Source: Pseudomonadota bacterium (GTDB lineage: Bacteria > Pseudomonadota > Gammaproteobacteria > Burkholderiales > Casimicrobiaceae). Taken from it: DNA of 47,112 nt. Below the pieces are notes generated by a model, which worked only from the letters and a program-made list of their open reading frames with translations, did no database searches and was not told the DNA's origin. The DNA lies in NCBI GenBank assembly GCA_018241785.1, contig JAFEDF010000049.1:1-47112 (forward strand). Reading direction: 5' to 3'. The position numbers were made by a program, and so were the translations under genes. Shown here one piece after another: positions 15,959 to 24,010 of the stretch (its first letter is position 1; every line of letters begins with the position of its first letter).

Positions 15959-16714
15959 ATGGCGACCGACATCATCCTCGAGACCCGCGGACTGACCAAG
16001 GAATTCAAGGGTTTCGTCGCCGTCAACAACGTCGACCTGGCGATCCGTCGCGGTACGATCCATGCGCTGATCGGGCCCAACGGCGCGGGCAAGACGACCT
16101 GCTTCAACCTCCTCACCCATTTCCTCGTCCCCAGCCGGGGCACGATCCTCTACAACGGACGCGAGATCACCGGCGCGCGGCCGGCGGCGATTGCCCAGCT
16201 AGGGCTCGTGAGGTCATTCCAGATCTCGGCGGTCTTTCCGCACCTGTCGGTGCTCGAGAACGTGCGCATCGCACTGCAGAGGAAGCGCGGTTCCTCGCTT
16301 GACTTCTGGCGCTCGGAGCGCATCCTGCGCACGCTCGATGTGCGGGCGCGCGAACTGATCGACGCGGTCGGCCTCGAGGGCTTCGAGGGCACCGCCGCGG
16401 GCGAGCTTCCGTACGGGCGCAAGCGCGCGCTCGAGATCGCGACCACGCTCGCGCTCGACCCCGAGATGATGCTTCTCGACGAGCCGACCGCCGGGATGAC
16501 GCACGAGGACGTCGAGCGCATCGCAGCGCTCATCAGGAAGGTCGCCGCCAACCGCACGGTGCTGATGGTCGAGCACAACCTGTCGGTCGTGTCCACGCTG
16601 TCGGACCACATCACGGTGCTCGCCCGCGGGGAGATCCTCGCCGACGGCGACTACGCGTCGGTGTCGAAGAATCCCGCGGTGATCGAGGCGTACCTGGGGG
16701 GCGGGCATGCGTGA
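15959..16714 (+). CDS. livG: Branched-chain amino acid-type ABC transporter ATPase (LivG)
   Basis: A 251-residue cytosolic ATPase subunit of a HAAT-family importer. Seen: Walker A GPNGAGKTT, the LivG-type long insert between Walker A and signature (FQISAVFPHLSVLENVRIALQRKRGSSLDFW), the degenerate signature region ELPYGRKRALEIA, Walker B MMLLDEPTAGM, and the switch histidine in MVEHNLSVV. First gene of livGFKHM. No in-frame start precedes the ATG at 15959. The stop overlaps a possible GTG start of the next gene. The solute may not be an amino acid, given the acyl-CoA genes upstream. Confidence 0.92.
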   Translation: MATDIILETRGLTKEFKGFVAVNNVDLAIRRGTIHALIGPNGAGKTTCFNLLTHFLVPSRGTILYNGREITGARPAAIAQLGLVRSFQISAVFPHLSVLENVRIALQRKRGSSLDFWRSERILRTLDVRARELIDAVGLEGFEGTAAGELPYGRKRALEIATTLALDPEMMLLDEPTAGMTHEDVERIAALIRKVAANRTVLMVEHNLSVVSTLSDHITVLARGEILADGDYASVSKNPAVIEAYLGGGHA

Positions 16715-16740
16715 AGCCGCGGCGGCAGGGCGGATCGGCG

Positions 16741-17487
16741 ATGGCTGAGGCGGCGCGCGCAGCCTCTCCCGCGGCATCGGCGAGCGCCGCGCCGCTGCTC
16801 GCCGTGCGCGGGCTGCAGGCGTGGTACGGCGAGTCGCACATCCTGCATGGCGTCGATTTCGACGTCGCGGAAGGCGAGGTCGTCACGCTGCTCGGACGCA
16901 ACGGCGCCGGCAAGACGACGACGCTGAAATCGATCATGGGTGTCGTGCCGCGCCGCGAGGGCTCGGTCACCTTCGAGGGCGCCGAGACGATCAGGCTCGC
17001 GTCGAACCGCGTCGCCCGGCTCGGCATCGCGTGGTGCCCCGAGGAGCGCGGCATCTTCGCGAGCCTCGACGTCGAGGAGAACCTGCTGCTGCCGCCGAAG
17101 GTCCGCGACGGCGGCCTGACGGTCGCGCAGATCTACGAGCTGTTCCCGAACCTGCTCGAGCGCCGCCGCAGCCAGGGAACCAAACTCTCGGGCGGCGAGC
17201 AGCAGATGCTCGCGATCGGACGCATCCTGCGCACCGGCGCGCGGCTCCTGCTCCTCGACGAGCCGACCGAGGGGCTCGCACCGGTCATCGTCCAGCACAT
17301 CGGCGCGACGATCGCGCAGCTTCGCGAGCGTGGGTTCACGATCCTGCTCGTCGAGCAGAACTTCCACTTCGCAGCCACCGTCGCCGACCGCCATTACGTG
17401 ATGGAGCACGGTCGAGTCGTCGACATGATTCCCAACGCGGAGCTCGATGCCAGCATGCCCAGGCTGCACCGGTACCTGGGCGTGTGA
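16741..17487 (+). CDS. livF: Branched-chain amino acid-type ABC transporter ATPase (LivF)
   Basis: A 248-residue second ATPase of the importer. Seen: GRNGAGKTTTLKSIMG (Walker A), signature LSGGEQQMLAIGR, Walker B LLLLDEPTEGLAP, and switch histidine region LLVEQNFHFAATVADRHYVMEHG. These identify the LivF subgroup. The ATG at 16741 leaves a 26-nt gap after livG. A GTG at 16711 overlapping the livG stop (GTGA) would add ten residues and is a real alternative. An Ala-rich N-terminal stretch precedes the conserved domain. Confidence 0.92.
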   Translation: MAEAARAASPAASASAAPLLAVRGLQAWYGESHILHGVDFDVAEGEVVTLLGRNGAGKTTTLKSIMGVVPRREGSVTFEGAETIRLASNRVARLGIAWCPEERGIFASLDVEENLLLPPKVRDGGLTVAQIYELFPNLLERRRSQGTKLSGGEQQMLAIGRILRTGARLLLLDEPTEGLAPVIVQHIGATIAQLRERGFTILLVEQNFHFAATVADRHYVMEHGRVVDMIPNAELDASMPRLHRYLGV

Positions 17488-17536
17488 ACGGCAAGGGTCC
17501 GTTTTCGCAGCAGTGCTTCAACGAGGAGAAGAACCA

Positions 17537-18754
17537 ATGAACAAGGCAAGACGCAGTCTGCTCGCCCTGGCGGTCGCCGGCGCATTCGCGATCGGCACCG
17601 CAAGCGCGGACATTCCGAACAACACGATCAAGCTCGGCGTGTTGTCCGACTTCTCGGGCATCTACAAGGACCTGGGCGGCGACGGCTCGGTCGTCGCGGC
17701 GAAGCTCGCCGTGCAGGATTCGGGCATCGAGAAGAAGGGCATCAAGGTCGAGATCATCCAGGCCGACCACCAGAACAAGCCCGACGTCGGGTCGGCGATC
17801 GCCCGCCGCTGGTACGACTCGGAGGGCGTCGATGCGATCGTCGACGTCCCGACTTCGAGCGTCGCGCTCGCCGTGGCGCAGGTGACGAAGGACAAGAACA
17901 AGGTGTTCCTGGCGTCGGGCCCGGGGTCGTCGGACCTGACCGGCAAGGATTGCTCGCCGAACACCGTCCACTGGACCTACGACACGTGGATGCTCGCCCA
18001 CGGCACGGGTACCGCGATCACCAAGCACGGCGGCAACACCTGGTTCTTCATCACGGCGAACTACGCGTTCGGCCACGCGCTGCAGCAGGACACCACGGCG
18101 GCGGTCGAGCAGGCCGGCGGCAAGGTGCTGGGCTCGGTCGACGTTCCGATTGCCACCCAGGACTTCAGCTCGTACCTGCTGCAGGCGCAGGCGTCGAAGG
18201 CCAAGGTGATCGGTCTCGCCAACGCCGGCGGTGACACGATCAACTCGATCAAGCAGGCTGGCGAGTTCGGCATCGTCAAGGGCGGCCAGCAGCTTGCCGG
18301 GCTGCTCGTGTTCATCACCGACATCCACTCGCTCGGCCTGCAGGCCGCGCAGGGGCTGACGCTGACGACGACGTTCTACTGGGACATGAACGACCAGACC
18401 CGCGCGTTCGCCAAGCGCTTTGCCCCGCTCGACAAGGGAATCCACCCGACGATGGTGCACGCGGGCGTCTATGCCGCGGTGCTGCACTACCTGAAGGCGG
18501 TCGAGGCGCTGCACGACGTCAAGAACGGCGTGAAGATCGTCGACGAGATGAAGAAGATGCCGACCGACGATCCGCTGTTCGGCAAGGGCTCGATCCGCGC
18601 CGACGGCCGTGGTATCCACCCGGCGTTCCTGATGCAGGTGAAGACCCCGGCGGAGTCGAAGTACCCGTGGGATTACCTGAAGCTCGTGGCGACGATTCCC
18701 GCCAACGAGGCCTTCCGTCCGCTGAAGGACGGCGGCTGCTACCTCGTGAAATAG
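17537..18754 (+). CDS. Periplasmic solute-binding protein of the liv-type ABC transporter
   Basis: A 405-residue type I periplasmic binding protein with a Sec signal peptide (residues 1-24, cleavage after TASA). The mature domain begins with NTIKLGVLSDFSGIYKDLGG, typical of the Leu/Ile/Val receptor family. No lipobox is seen. An AGGAG site lies 8 nt before the ATG. It delivers solute to LivHM. The pattern also occurs in receptors for amides, urea or aromatic acids, so the ligand is left open. A strong RNA hairpin follows the gene, which would favour excess binding protein over permease. Confidence 0.9.
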   Translation: MNKARRSLLALAVAGAFAIGTASADIPNNTIKLGVLSDFSGIYKDLGGDGSVVAAKLAVQDSGIEKKGIKVEIIQADHQNKPDVGSAIARRWYDSEGVDAIVDVPTSSVALAVAQVTKDKNKVFLASGPGSSDLTGKDCSPNTVHWTYDTWMLAHGTGTAITKHGGNTWFFITANYAFGHALQQDTTAAVEQAGGKVLGSVDVPIATQDFSSYLLQAQASKAKVIGLANAGGDTINSIKQAGEFGIVKGGQQLAGLLVFITDIHSLGLQAAQGLTLTTTFYWDMNDQTRAFAKRFAPLDKGIHPTMVHAGVYAAVLHYLKAVEALHDVKNGVKIVDEMKKMPTDDPLFGKGSIRADGRGIHPAFLMQVKTPAESKYPWDYLKLVATIPANEAFRPLKDGGCYLVK

Positions 18755-18774
18755 CGACCTGCGGTCTTGCGCAA

Positions 18775-18808
18775 CCGCTCCCTGCCGCGGCGACGCGGCG
18801 GGGAGCGG
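18775..18808 (+). promoter_or_regulatory. Intra-operon stem-loop between binding protein and livH
   Basis: 14-nt arms (18775-18788 and 18795-18808) pair with a single T-G position, which is a wobble in RNA, around a 6-nt loop. No T run follows. Such stem-loops after binding-protein genes commonly stabilise the upstream message against 3' exonucleases and reduce permease expression. Confidence 0.65.
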
Positions 18809-18828
18809 CCGCGATGGCGGAGAACTGA

Positions 18829-19707
18829 ATGCAGGCCCTGTTCGGACAGCTCCTGGTCGGCCTCATCAACGGTGCGTTCTACGCGATGCTCTCGCTCGGC
18901 CTCGCGGTGATCTTCGGCCTGCTCAACATCATCAATTTCACCCACGGCGCGCTCTACATGCTGGGCGCGTTCTGCGCCTGGTTCATCCTGCAGAGCGTGC
19001 ACATCGGCGGCTTCCATCTCGGCTACTGGTCGTCGCTCATCATCGCGCCGATCGTTGTCGGCGCATTCGGCATCCTGATCGAGCGCACGATGCTGAAGCG
19101 CCTCTACAAGCTCGATCATCTCTACGGTCTCCTGCTGACCTTCGGCCTGGCGCTCGTCATCCAGGGTGTCTTCCGCAACGAGTTCGGGTCTTCGGGAATG
19201 CCCTATGACATCCCGCCGCTGCTTACCGGAGGATTCAACCTCGGCTTCATGTTCCTGCCGCTCTATCGCGGCTGGGTCGTCGTGGCGTCGCTCGTTGTCT
19301 GCTTCGCCACGTGGTACGTGATCGAGCGCACCAAGCTCGGCAGCTATCTGCGCGCCGGCACCGAGAACCCGGCGCTCGTGCAGGCGTTCGGGATCAACGT
19401 GCCGCTGATGGTCACGCTGACGTTTGCCTTCGGCGCCGCGCTCGCCGCGCTCGCCGGCGTGATGGCCGCTCCGATCTACCAGGTCAGCCCGATGATGGGC
19501 GCCGACATCATCATCGTGGTGTTCGCAGTCGTGGTGATCGGCGGCATGGGCTCGATCATGGGGGCGATCGTCACCGGTTTCAGCCTCGGCATCATCGAGG
19601 GGCTGACCAAGTATTTCTACCCGGAGGCGTCGACCACCGTGATCTTCGTCATCATGGTGATCGTGCTGATGCTGAAGCCCGCCGGCCTGTTCGGGAAGGA
19701 GCGCTGA
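18829..19707 (+). CDS. livH: Branched-chain amino acid-type ABC transporter permease (LivH)
   Basis: A 292-residue inner-membrane permease with about eight hydrophobic segments. The N-terminal signature QLLVGLINGAFYAMLSLGLAVIFGLLNIINFTHGALYMLGAF is diagnostic for LivH. The C-terminal coupling segment reads VVIGGMGSIMGAIVTGFSLGIIEGLTKYFYPEAS. It pairs with LivM to form the membrane channel. The ATG at 18829 lies 74 nt after the binding-protein gene, behind a stem-loop, with a GGAG-type ribosome site. Confidence 0.94.
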   Translation: MQALFGQLLVGLINGAFYAMLSLGLAVIFGLLNIINFTHGALYMLGAFCAWFILQSVHIGGFHLGYWSSLIIAPIVVGAFGILIERTMLKRLYKLDHLYGLLLTFGLALVIQGVFRNEFGSSGMPYDIPPLLTGGFNLGFMFLPLYRGWVVVASLVVCFATWYVIERTKLGSYLRAGTENPALVQAFGINVPLMVTLTFAFGAALAALAGVMAAPIYQVSPMMGADIIIVVFAVVVIGGMGSIMGAIVTGFSLGIIEGLTKYFYPEASTTVIFVIMVIVLMLKPAGLFGKER

Positions 19708-19709
19708 GG

Positions 19710-20729
19710 ATGGCGACCGGCCTCACCTCGTCCGGCGATGCGGCCGGCGGCAGCGAGCCGCGGCGCAGCGCCGTCGTGATCGGCACCGTCGTGATGGCGG
19801 TGCTGCTGGTCATCGCGCCACTCGCCGATGTCTACCCGGTGGTAGTCGAGAAGGCGATGTGCTTCGCGCTCTTCGCCTGCGCGTTCAACCTGCTGCTCGG
19901 CTTCGGCGGGCTCCTGTCGTTCGGCCACGCGATGTTCCTCGGAACCGCCGGCTACGTCACTGCCTACGCGGCGAAGAGCTGGGGCCTGCCTCCTGAGCTC
20001 GCCATCCTGCTCGGGACGGCGGCCTCGGCGCTGCTCGGCGTCGTCGTCGGGCTGCTCGCCATCCGCAGGCAGGGCATCTATTTCGCGATGATCACGCTGG
20101 CGCTCGCGCAGATGATGTACTTCTTCTACGTCCAGGCGCCGTTCACCCACGGCGAGGACGGCATCCAGGCGGTGCCGCGCGGACGCCTGCTCGGGTTCAT
20201 CGACCTGTCGAATTCGCTCGCGATGTACTACACGGTTCTCGTCATCTTCATCGCTGCGTTCGTGCTCATCTACCGGATCGTCCATTCGCCGTTCGGGCAG
20301 GTGCTGAAGGCGATCCGCGAGAACGAGCCGCGCGCGATCTCGCTCGGCTACGATGCCGATCGCTACAAGCTGCTCGCCTTCGTGCTGTCGGCGGCGCTCT
20401 CAGGCCTCGCCGGGGCGGTCAAGGCGATCGTGTTCCAGCTCGCGTCGCTCACCGATGTCCATTGGACGATGTCGGGCGAGGTCGTGCTGATGACGCTCCT
20501 CGGCGGCATGGGTACGCTGTTCGGGCCCGTCGTCGGCGCCTTCGTGCTGGTCGCGCTCGAGAACTACCTCGCCGGATTCGGCGAATGGGTCACGGTGATC
20601 ACCGGGGGCATCTTCGTGATCTGCGTGCTCATGTTCCGGCGCGGAATCGTCGGCGAGATTGGCGCCTGGTGGGCGGCGCGGCGGGCGCATCGGAGCGGAG
20701 AGGCGAAGCGCGGCTCCGCCGCGGTTTGA
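19710..20729 (+). CDS. livM: Branched-chain amino acid-type ABC transporter permease (LivM)
   Basis: A 339-residue inner-membrane permease, partner of LivH. Seen: FNLLLGFGGLLSFGHAMFLGTAGYVTAYA near the N-terminus, and the ATPase-contacting EAA-like segment SGEVVLMTLLGGMGTLFGPVVGAFVL. The start at 19710 is 2 nt after the livH stop, with an AAGGAG ribosome site inside the end of livH. The stop codon (20727-20729) lies within the -35 hexamer of the downstream tpiA promoter. Confidence 0.94.
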   Translation: MATGLTSSGDAAGGSEPRRSAVVIGTVVMAVLLVIAPLADVYPVVVEKAMCFALFACAFNLLLGFGGLLSFGHAMFLGTAGYVTAYAAKSWGLPPELAILLGTAASALLGVVVGLLAIRRQGIYFAMITLALAQMMYFFYVQAPFTHGEDGIQAVPRGRLLGFIDLSNSLAMYYTVLVIFIAAFVLIYRIVHSPFGQVLKAIRENEPRAISLGYDADRYKLLAFVLSAALSGLAGAVKAIVFQLASLTDVHWTMSGEVVLMTLLGGMGTLFGPVVGAFVLVALENYLAGFGEWVTVITGGIFVICVLMFRRGIVGEIGAWWAARRAHRSGEAKRGSAAV

Positions 20730-20755
20730 CCCACCCTGCGCCGTCGCGATAAAAT
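20726..20755 (+). promoter_or_regulatory. Sigma70 promoter for tpiA-secG-tRNA-Leu-nuo
   Basis: TTGACC (20726-20731, 5/6) and TAAAAT (20750-20755, 5/6) are separated by 18 nt. The -35 box overlaps the livM stop. The leader to the tpiA ATG at 20855 is about 90 nt and contains a small hairpin (20771-20776 against 20780-20785). Confidence 0.65.
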
Positions 20756-20854
20756 CCCACGGTTTGACGGACGGCATCGTGCCGTGACCGCGGCACCGGG
20801 CCGGCGTCGGGATGCGCGGAACTGAGGCAGGGGCCGGCAGGACAGCGGTCTCGC

Positions 20855-21589
20855 ATGCGCATCGGGCTGGTCGTCGGCAACTGGAAGATGAACGGCGGAC
20901 TTGCGTCCAACGCGAAGCTTCTTGCGCGGCTCGCGGACGACTGGCGCGGTGAGGTTCCGCGCAGGCTCGCGGTCTGCGTTCCGGCGCCGTATCTCGCGCA
21001 GACGCAGGCCGCGCTCGGCGACAGCCCCGTCGCATGGGGTGTGCAGGACGTGAGCGAGCACGCGGCGGGCGCCTATACGGGCGAGGTCTCGGCTGCGATG
21101 GCGGCCGAATTCGGCTGCCGCTACGCGATCGTCGGGCACTCGGAGCGGCGGCGGCTGCATGGCGAGTCCGACCTGATCGTCGCTGCAAAGGCCGGTGCGG
21201 CGCTCGACGCGGGGCTGGTGCCGATCGCCTGCGTCGGCGAGGCGCTGGCGGAGCGCGAGCGCGGTGAGACCGGTCGCGTCGTGACACGGCAGGTCGATGC
21301 GCTGGTCGCAGGTCTCGGAGACCGGGTGCGCGAGTGCGTGGTGGCCTACGAGCCGGTGTGGGCAATCGGTACCGGCCGGACGGCGACGCCCGCCGAGGCG
21401 GAGGACGTGCACGCGCTGCTGCGCAAGCGGCTGGCCGAGGCGGGCACCGGCGACGTGACGCTTCTCTATGGGGGCAGCGTCAAGGCCGCCAACGCGGGAT
21501 CGCTGTTCGCGATGCCGGATGTGGATGGCGCCCTGGTGGGCGGCGCATCGCTCGATGCGGACGAATTTCTTGGCATCGCCCGGGCCTGA
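20855..21589 (+). CDS. tpiA: Triosephosphate isomerase
   Basis: A 244-residue TIM-barrel enzyme interconverting dihydroxyacetone phosphate and glyceraldehyde 3-phosphate. Catalytic residues are visible: Lys11 in VGNWKMNGG, the histidine of VGHSERR (about residue 95), and the glutamate of YEPVWAIGTG (about 165). The phosphate-binding end GGSVKAANAGSLFAMPDVDGALVGGASL is also present. The ATG at 20855 starts at the normal family position. It is the first gene of the block leading into secG, tRNA-Leu and nuoA. Confidence 0.97.
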   Translation: MRIGLVVGNWKMNGGLASNAKLLARLADDWRGEVPRRLAVCVPAPYLAQTQAALGDSPVAWGVQDVSEHAAGAYTGEVSAAMAAEFGCRYAIVGHSERRRLHGESDLIVAAKAGAALDAGLVPIACVGEALAERERGETGRVVTRQVDALVAGLGDRVRECVVAYEPVWAIGTGRTATPAEAEDVHALLRKRLAEAGTGDVTLLYGGSVKAANAGSLFAMPDVDGALVGGASLDADEFLGIARA

Positions 21590-21617
21590 GTGCCCGGGTC
21601 ATGCGGAGCAGGCGGCA

Positions 21618-22082
21618 ATGAGCTTGTTGCAGACGCTGGTTCTGGTCCTACACGTGCTGGCTGCGATCGCCATCTGCGGCTTCGTGCTGCTGCAGCACGG
21701 CAAGGGCGCAGACATGGGCGCGGCGTTCGGCGGGGGTTCCTCGGGAAGCCTGTTCGGCGCGTCGGGGTCCGCCAACTTCCTCTCGCGTACGACGGCGGTG
21801 CTCGCGGCGATATTCTTCACGACGAGCGTCGCACTCACCTGGTTTGCCTCGCAGCACGGCGCGCCGGTGGGGGTCATGGAGAAGGCTGCGGCCGAGCAGA
21901 GCGCGGTTCCGGCTCCGACGGCGCCGGCGTCGAAGTCGTCCGTCGATGCGGCCGGCAAGGCGGCCAGCGGCGCGGCGGGTGCACCGGCGAGCGATCAGGT
22001 GCCGGGCGCGGCAGGTCCGGCTTCCCCGGGCACGGCTGCGCCGGCACCCGGCAAGACCCCGGCGGAAGAAGTGCCAAAATGA
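21618..22082 (+). CDS. secG: Protein-export membrane protein SecG
   Basis: A 154-residue SecYEG translocon subunit. Two transmembrane helices (about 4-24 and 55-73) flank the conserved loop LLQHGKGADMGAAFGGGSSGSLFGASGSANFLSRTTA. An Ala/Pro/Ser-rich tail of about 75 residues follows, as often seen in proteobacterial SecG. The ATG at 21618 follows the tpiA stop by 28 nt. The stop codon is only 7 nt before the mature tRNA-Leu, so the tRNA must be cut out of a common transcript. Confidence 0.94.
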   Translation: MSLLQTLVLVLHVLAAIAICGFVLLQHGKGADMGAAFGGGSSGSLFGASGSANFLSRTTAVLAAIFFTTSVALTWFASQHGAPVGVMEKAAAEQSAVPAPTAPASKSSVDAAGKAASGAAGAPASDQVPGAAGPASPGTAAPAPGKTPAEEVPK

Positions 22083-22089
22083 CGACGAA

Positions 22090-22174
22090 GCCGACGTGGT
22101 GAAATTGGTAGACACGCTGTCTTGAGGGGGCAGTGGCGAAAGCCGTGGGAGTTCGAGTCTCCCCGTCGGCACCA
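22090..22174 (+). tRNA. tRNA-Leu(GAG), CCA encoded
   Basis: A class II tRNA: 7-bp acceptor stem (22090-22096 with 22164-22170), anticodon stem CTGTC/GGCAG with loop TTGAGGG (22122-22128) giving anticodon GAG at 22124-22126, a variable arm TGGC-GAAA-GCCG, and T arm GGGAG-TTCGAGT-CTCCC. The discriminator A is followed by genomic CCA. It reads CUC and CUU codons. It sits between secG and nuoA, as in many betaproteobacteria. Confidence 0.96.
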
Positions 22175-22509
22175 GCGAACGGTGGCAACGCAGGTGAACG
22201 CAGCAGCGCAGGTGAACGCAGCAGCGCAGGTGAACGCAGCAGCGCAGGTGAACGCAGCAGCGCAGGTGAACGCAGCAGCGCAGGGTTGGACGGGCCCCGC
22301 GACGGGCCGGCATGCGGCTCCCGAGGGCCGCGGCATTGGCGGCCACGGATGCGCGTGTCGGCGAGCGACGCGGCGTGGACGTTGGATGAACATCCCGGCG
22401 GTGGGCCCGGGGCTCTGATTGCACCCGACTCTTGCTTCGCATCGCCACGCCCTGATCCACACTCCTCCTTTCGCCCCTTCCTCCCCAGTCCCCGTTCCTC
22501 GCCTCTCAC
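22175..22509. other. Leader region between tRNA-Leu and nuoA
   Basis: 335 nt without a supportable gene. It holds an 18-nt tandem repeat (22190-22284), a GC-rich stretch with several short dyads, and finally a pyrimidine-rich run (about 22462-22508) directly before the nuoA GTG. No convincing sigma70 promoter or Rho-independent terminator was found. Confidence 0.7.
22190..22284. repeat. 18-nt tandem repeat (five copies plus a partial)
   Basis: The unit GCAGGTGAACGCAGCAGC repeats perfectly with starts at 22190, 22208, 22226, 22244 and 22262, then a partial copy at 22280. It begins 16 nt after the tRNA-Leu CCA end. The period is a multiple of three, so one frame reads QVNAAA repeated, but no gene is supported there. 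Confidence 0.95.
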
Positions 22510-22866
22510 GTGCTCGCCGAATACTTCCCGATCCTCGTCTTCATCCTGTTCGGCATCGTGCTGGGCGCGGTGATGCTCGGCGCCGGGAGCTTCGTTTCGC
22601 CGAACCATCCGGACCCCGAGAAGCTCTCAGCCTATGAGTGCGGCTTCGAGGCGTTCGAGGACGCGCGGATGAAGTTCGACGTGCGCTACTACCTGATCGC
22701 GATCCTGTTCATCCTGTTCGATCTCGAGATCGCCTTCCTGTTTCCGTGGGCGGTGGTGCTGCGCGAGATCGGGATGCCCGGGTTCATTGCGATGCTGGTG
22801 TTCCTGTTCATCCTCGTCGTCGGTTTCGTCTACGAGTGGAAAAAGGGTGCCCTGGAATGGGACTGA
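22510..22866 (+). CDS. nuoA: NADH-quinone oxidoreductase subunit A
   Basis: A 118-residue membrane subunit of complex I with three hydrophobic helices. The conserved loop [41 protein letters not shown] identifies it. The start is GTG at 22510, at the normal family N-terminus. The preceding 45 nt are pyrimidine-rich and contain no Shine-Dalgarno sequence, which is unusual for the first gene of such a large operon. First of 14 nuo genes. Confidence 0.94.
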   Translation: MLAEYFPILVFILFGIVLGAVMLGAGSFVSPNHPDPEKLSAYECGFEAFEDARMKFDVRYYLIAILFILFDLEIAFLFPWAVVLREIGMPGFIAMLVFLFILVVGFVYEWKKGALEWD

Positions 22867-22869
22867 GCG

Positions 22870-23346
22870 ATGGCCATTGAAGGCGTCCTCGAGAAAGGCT
22901 TCGTCACGACCACGCTCGACAGCGTGATCAACTGGGCGCGCAACGGCTCGATGTGGCCGATGACCTTCGGGCTCGCCTGCTGCGCGGTCGAGATGATGCA
23001 CGCCGGTGCGTCGCGCTACGATCTCGACCGCTTCGGCGTCGTGTTCCGGCCGAGCCCGCGCCAGTCCGACGTGATGATCGTCGCCGGCACGCTGTGCAAC
23101 AAGATGGCGCCGGCGCTGCGCAAGGTCTACGACCAGATGGCCGAGCCGCGCTGGGTGATCTCGATGGGCTCGTGCGCCAACGGCGGAGGCTACTACCACT
23201 ATTCGTACTCGGTCGTGCGCGGCTGCGACCGCATCGTCCCGGTCGACGTCTACGTTCCCGGCTGTCCGCCGACGGCGGAGGCGCTGCTGTACGGCATCCT
23301 CCAGCTGCAGAACAAGATCTGGCGTACCAACACGATCGCGCGTTGA
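22870..23346 (+). CDS. nuoB: NADH-quinone oxidoreductase subunit B
   Basis: A 158-residue peripheral-arm subunit carrying the terminal N2 [4Fe-4S] cluster next to the quinone site. Cluster ligands: the tandem Cys37-Cys38 ([12 protein letters not shown]), Cys100 (SMGSCANGG) and Cys130 ([11 protein letters not shown]). The start is 3 nt after nuoA, and its stop overlaps the nuoC start. Confidence 0.96.
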   Translation: MAIEGVLEKGFVTTTLDSVINWARNGSMWPMTFGLACCAVEMMHAGASRYDLDRFGVVFRPSPRQSDVMIVAGTLCNKMAPALRKVYDQMAEPRWVISMGSCANGGGYYHYSYSVVRGCDRIVPVDVYVPGCPPTAEALLYGILQLQNKIWRTNTIAR

Positions 23347-23996
23347 TGGCTGCCGATTCCGACGATCTCGCCGGCCTGCTTCCTTCCCTGCTCGTGGGGG
23401 CCGGCGCGAACGTCGCCGTCGACCGCGGCGAGGTGACGCTCGAAGTGCCGGCTGCACGCTATCTCGCGACGATGCAGACGCTGCGCGACGATCCGAAGAC
23501 GAGGTTCGAGATGCTGGTCGACCTCTGTGGCGTCGACTACGCCGGGTTCGCCGGCGGCGCGCACGAGGGCCCGCGCTTCGCCGCGGTATCGCACCTGCTG
23601 TCGCTGTCGCACAACCGCCGGCTGCGCGTGCGCACGTTCGCCGACGACGACGATTTCCCGGTGCTCGCGAGCGTGATCGGCGTGTGGCCGTCGGTGAACT
23701 GGTTCGAGCGCGAGGCGTTCGATCTCTACGGGATCGTGTTCAGCGGCCACCCGGATCTGCGCCGCATCCTCACCGACTACGGCTTCGTCGGGCATCCGTT
23801 CCGGAAGGACTTTCCGATCTCCGGCTACGTCGAGATGCGCTACGACCCCGAGCAGGCGCGGGTGATCTACCAGCCGGTGTCGATCGAGCCGCGGGTGGTG
23901 ACGCCCCGGGTCATCCGCGAGGAGAACTACGCCGACGGCGAGCCCGAGCCGGGCAGCCCGGGCAGCGGCAAGCCGGTGGCGGTGGCCAAGGGCTGA
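23346..23996 (+). CDS. nuoC: NADH-quinone oxidoreductase subunit C
   Basis: A 216-residue hydrophilic subunit (30 kDa family), separate from NuoD as in betaproteobacteria. The signature [44 protein letters not shown] is present. The ATG at 23346 overlaps the nuoB stop by 1 nt. The C-terminal tail is Gly/Pro/Ser-rich. Confidence 0.95.
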   Translation: MAADSDDLAGLLPSLLVGAGANVAVDRGEVTLEVPAARYLATMQTLRDDPKTRFEMLVDLCGVDYAGFAGGAHEGPRFAAVSHLLSLSHNRRLRVRTFADDDDFPVLASVIGVWPSVNWFEREAFDLYGIVFSGHPDLRRILTDYGFVGHPFRKDFPISGYVEMRYDPEQARVIYQPVSIEPRVVTPRVIREENYADGEPEPGSPGSGKPVAVAKG

Positions 23997-24010
23997 GATG
24001 CGCGACCAAC

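Noticed and set aside
22190..22284. Possible CRISPR array
   Set aside because: Units are contiguous 18-nt copies with no variable spacers and no cas genes nearby; it is a simple tandem repeat.
22133..22573. Open frames through the tandem repeat (QVNAAA or AGERSS repeats; RCCVHL on the other strand)
   Set aside because: They overlap the tRNA-Leu or the nuoA start, lack ribosome sites and have no similarity outside the repeat.
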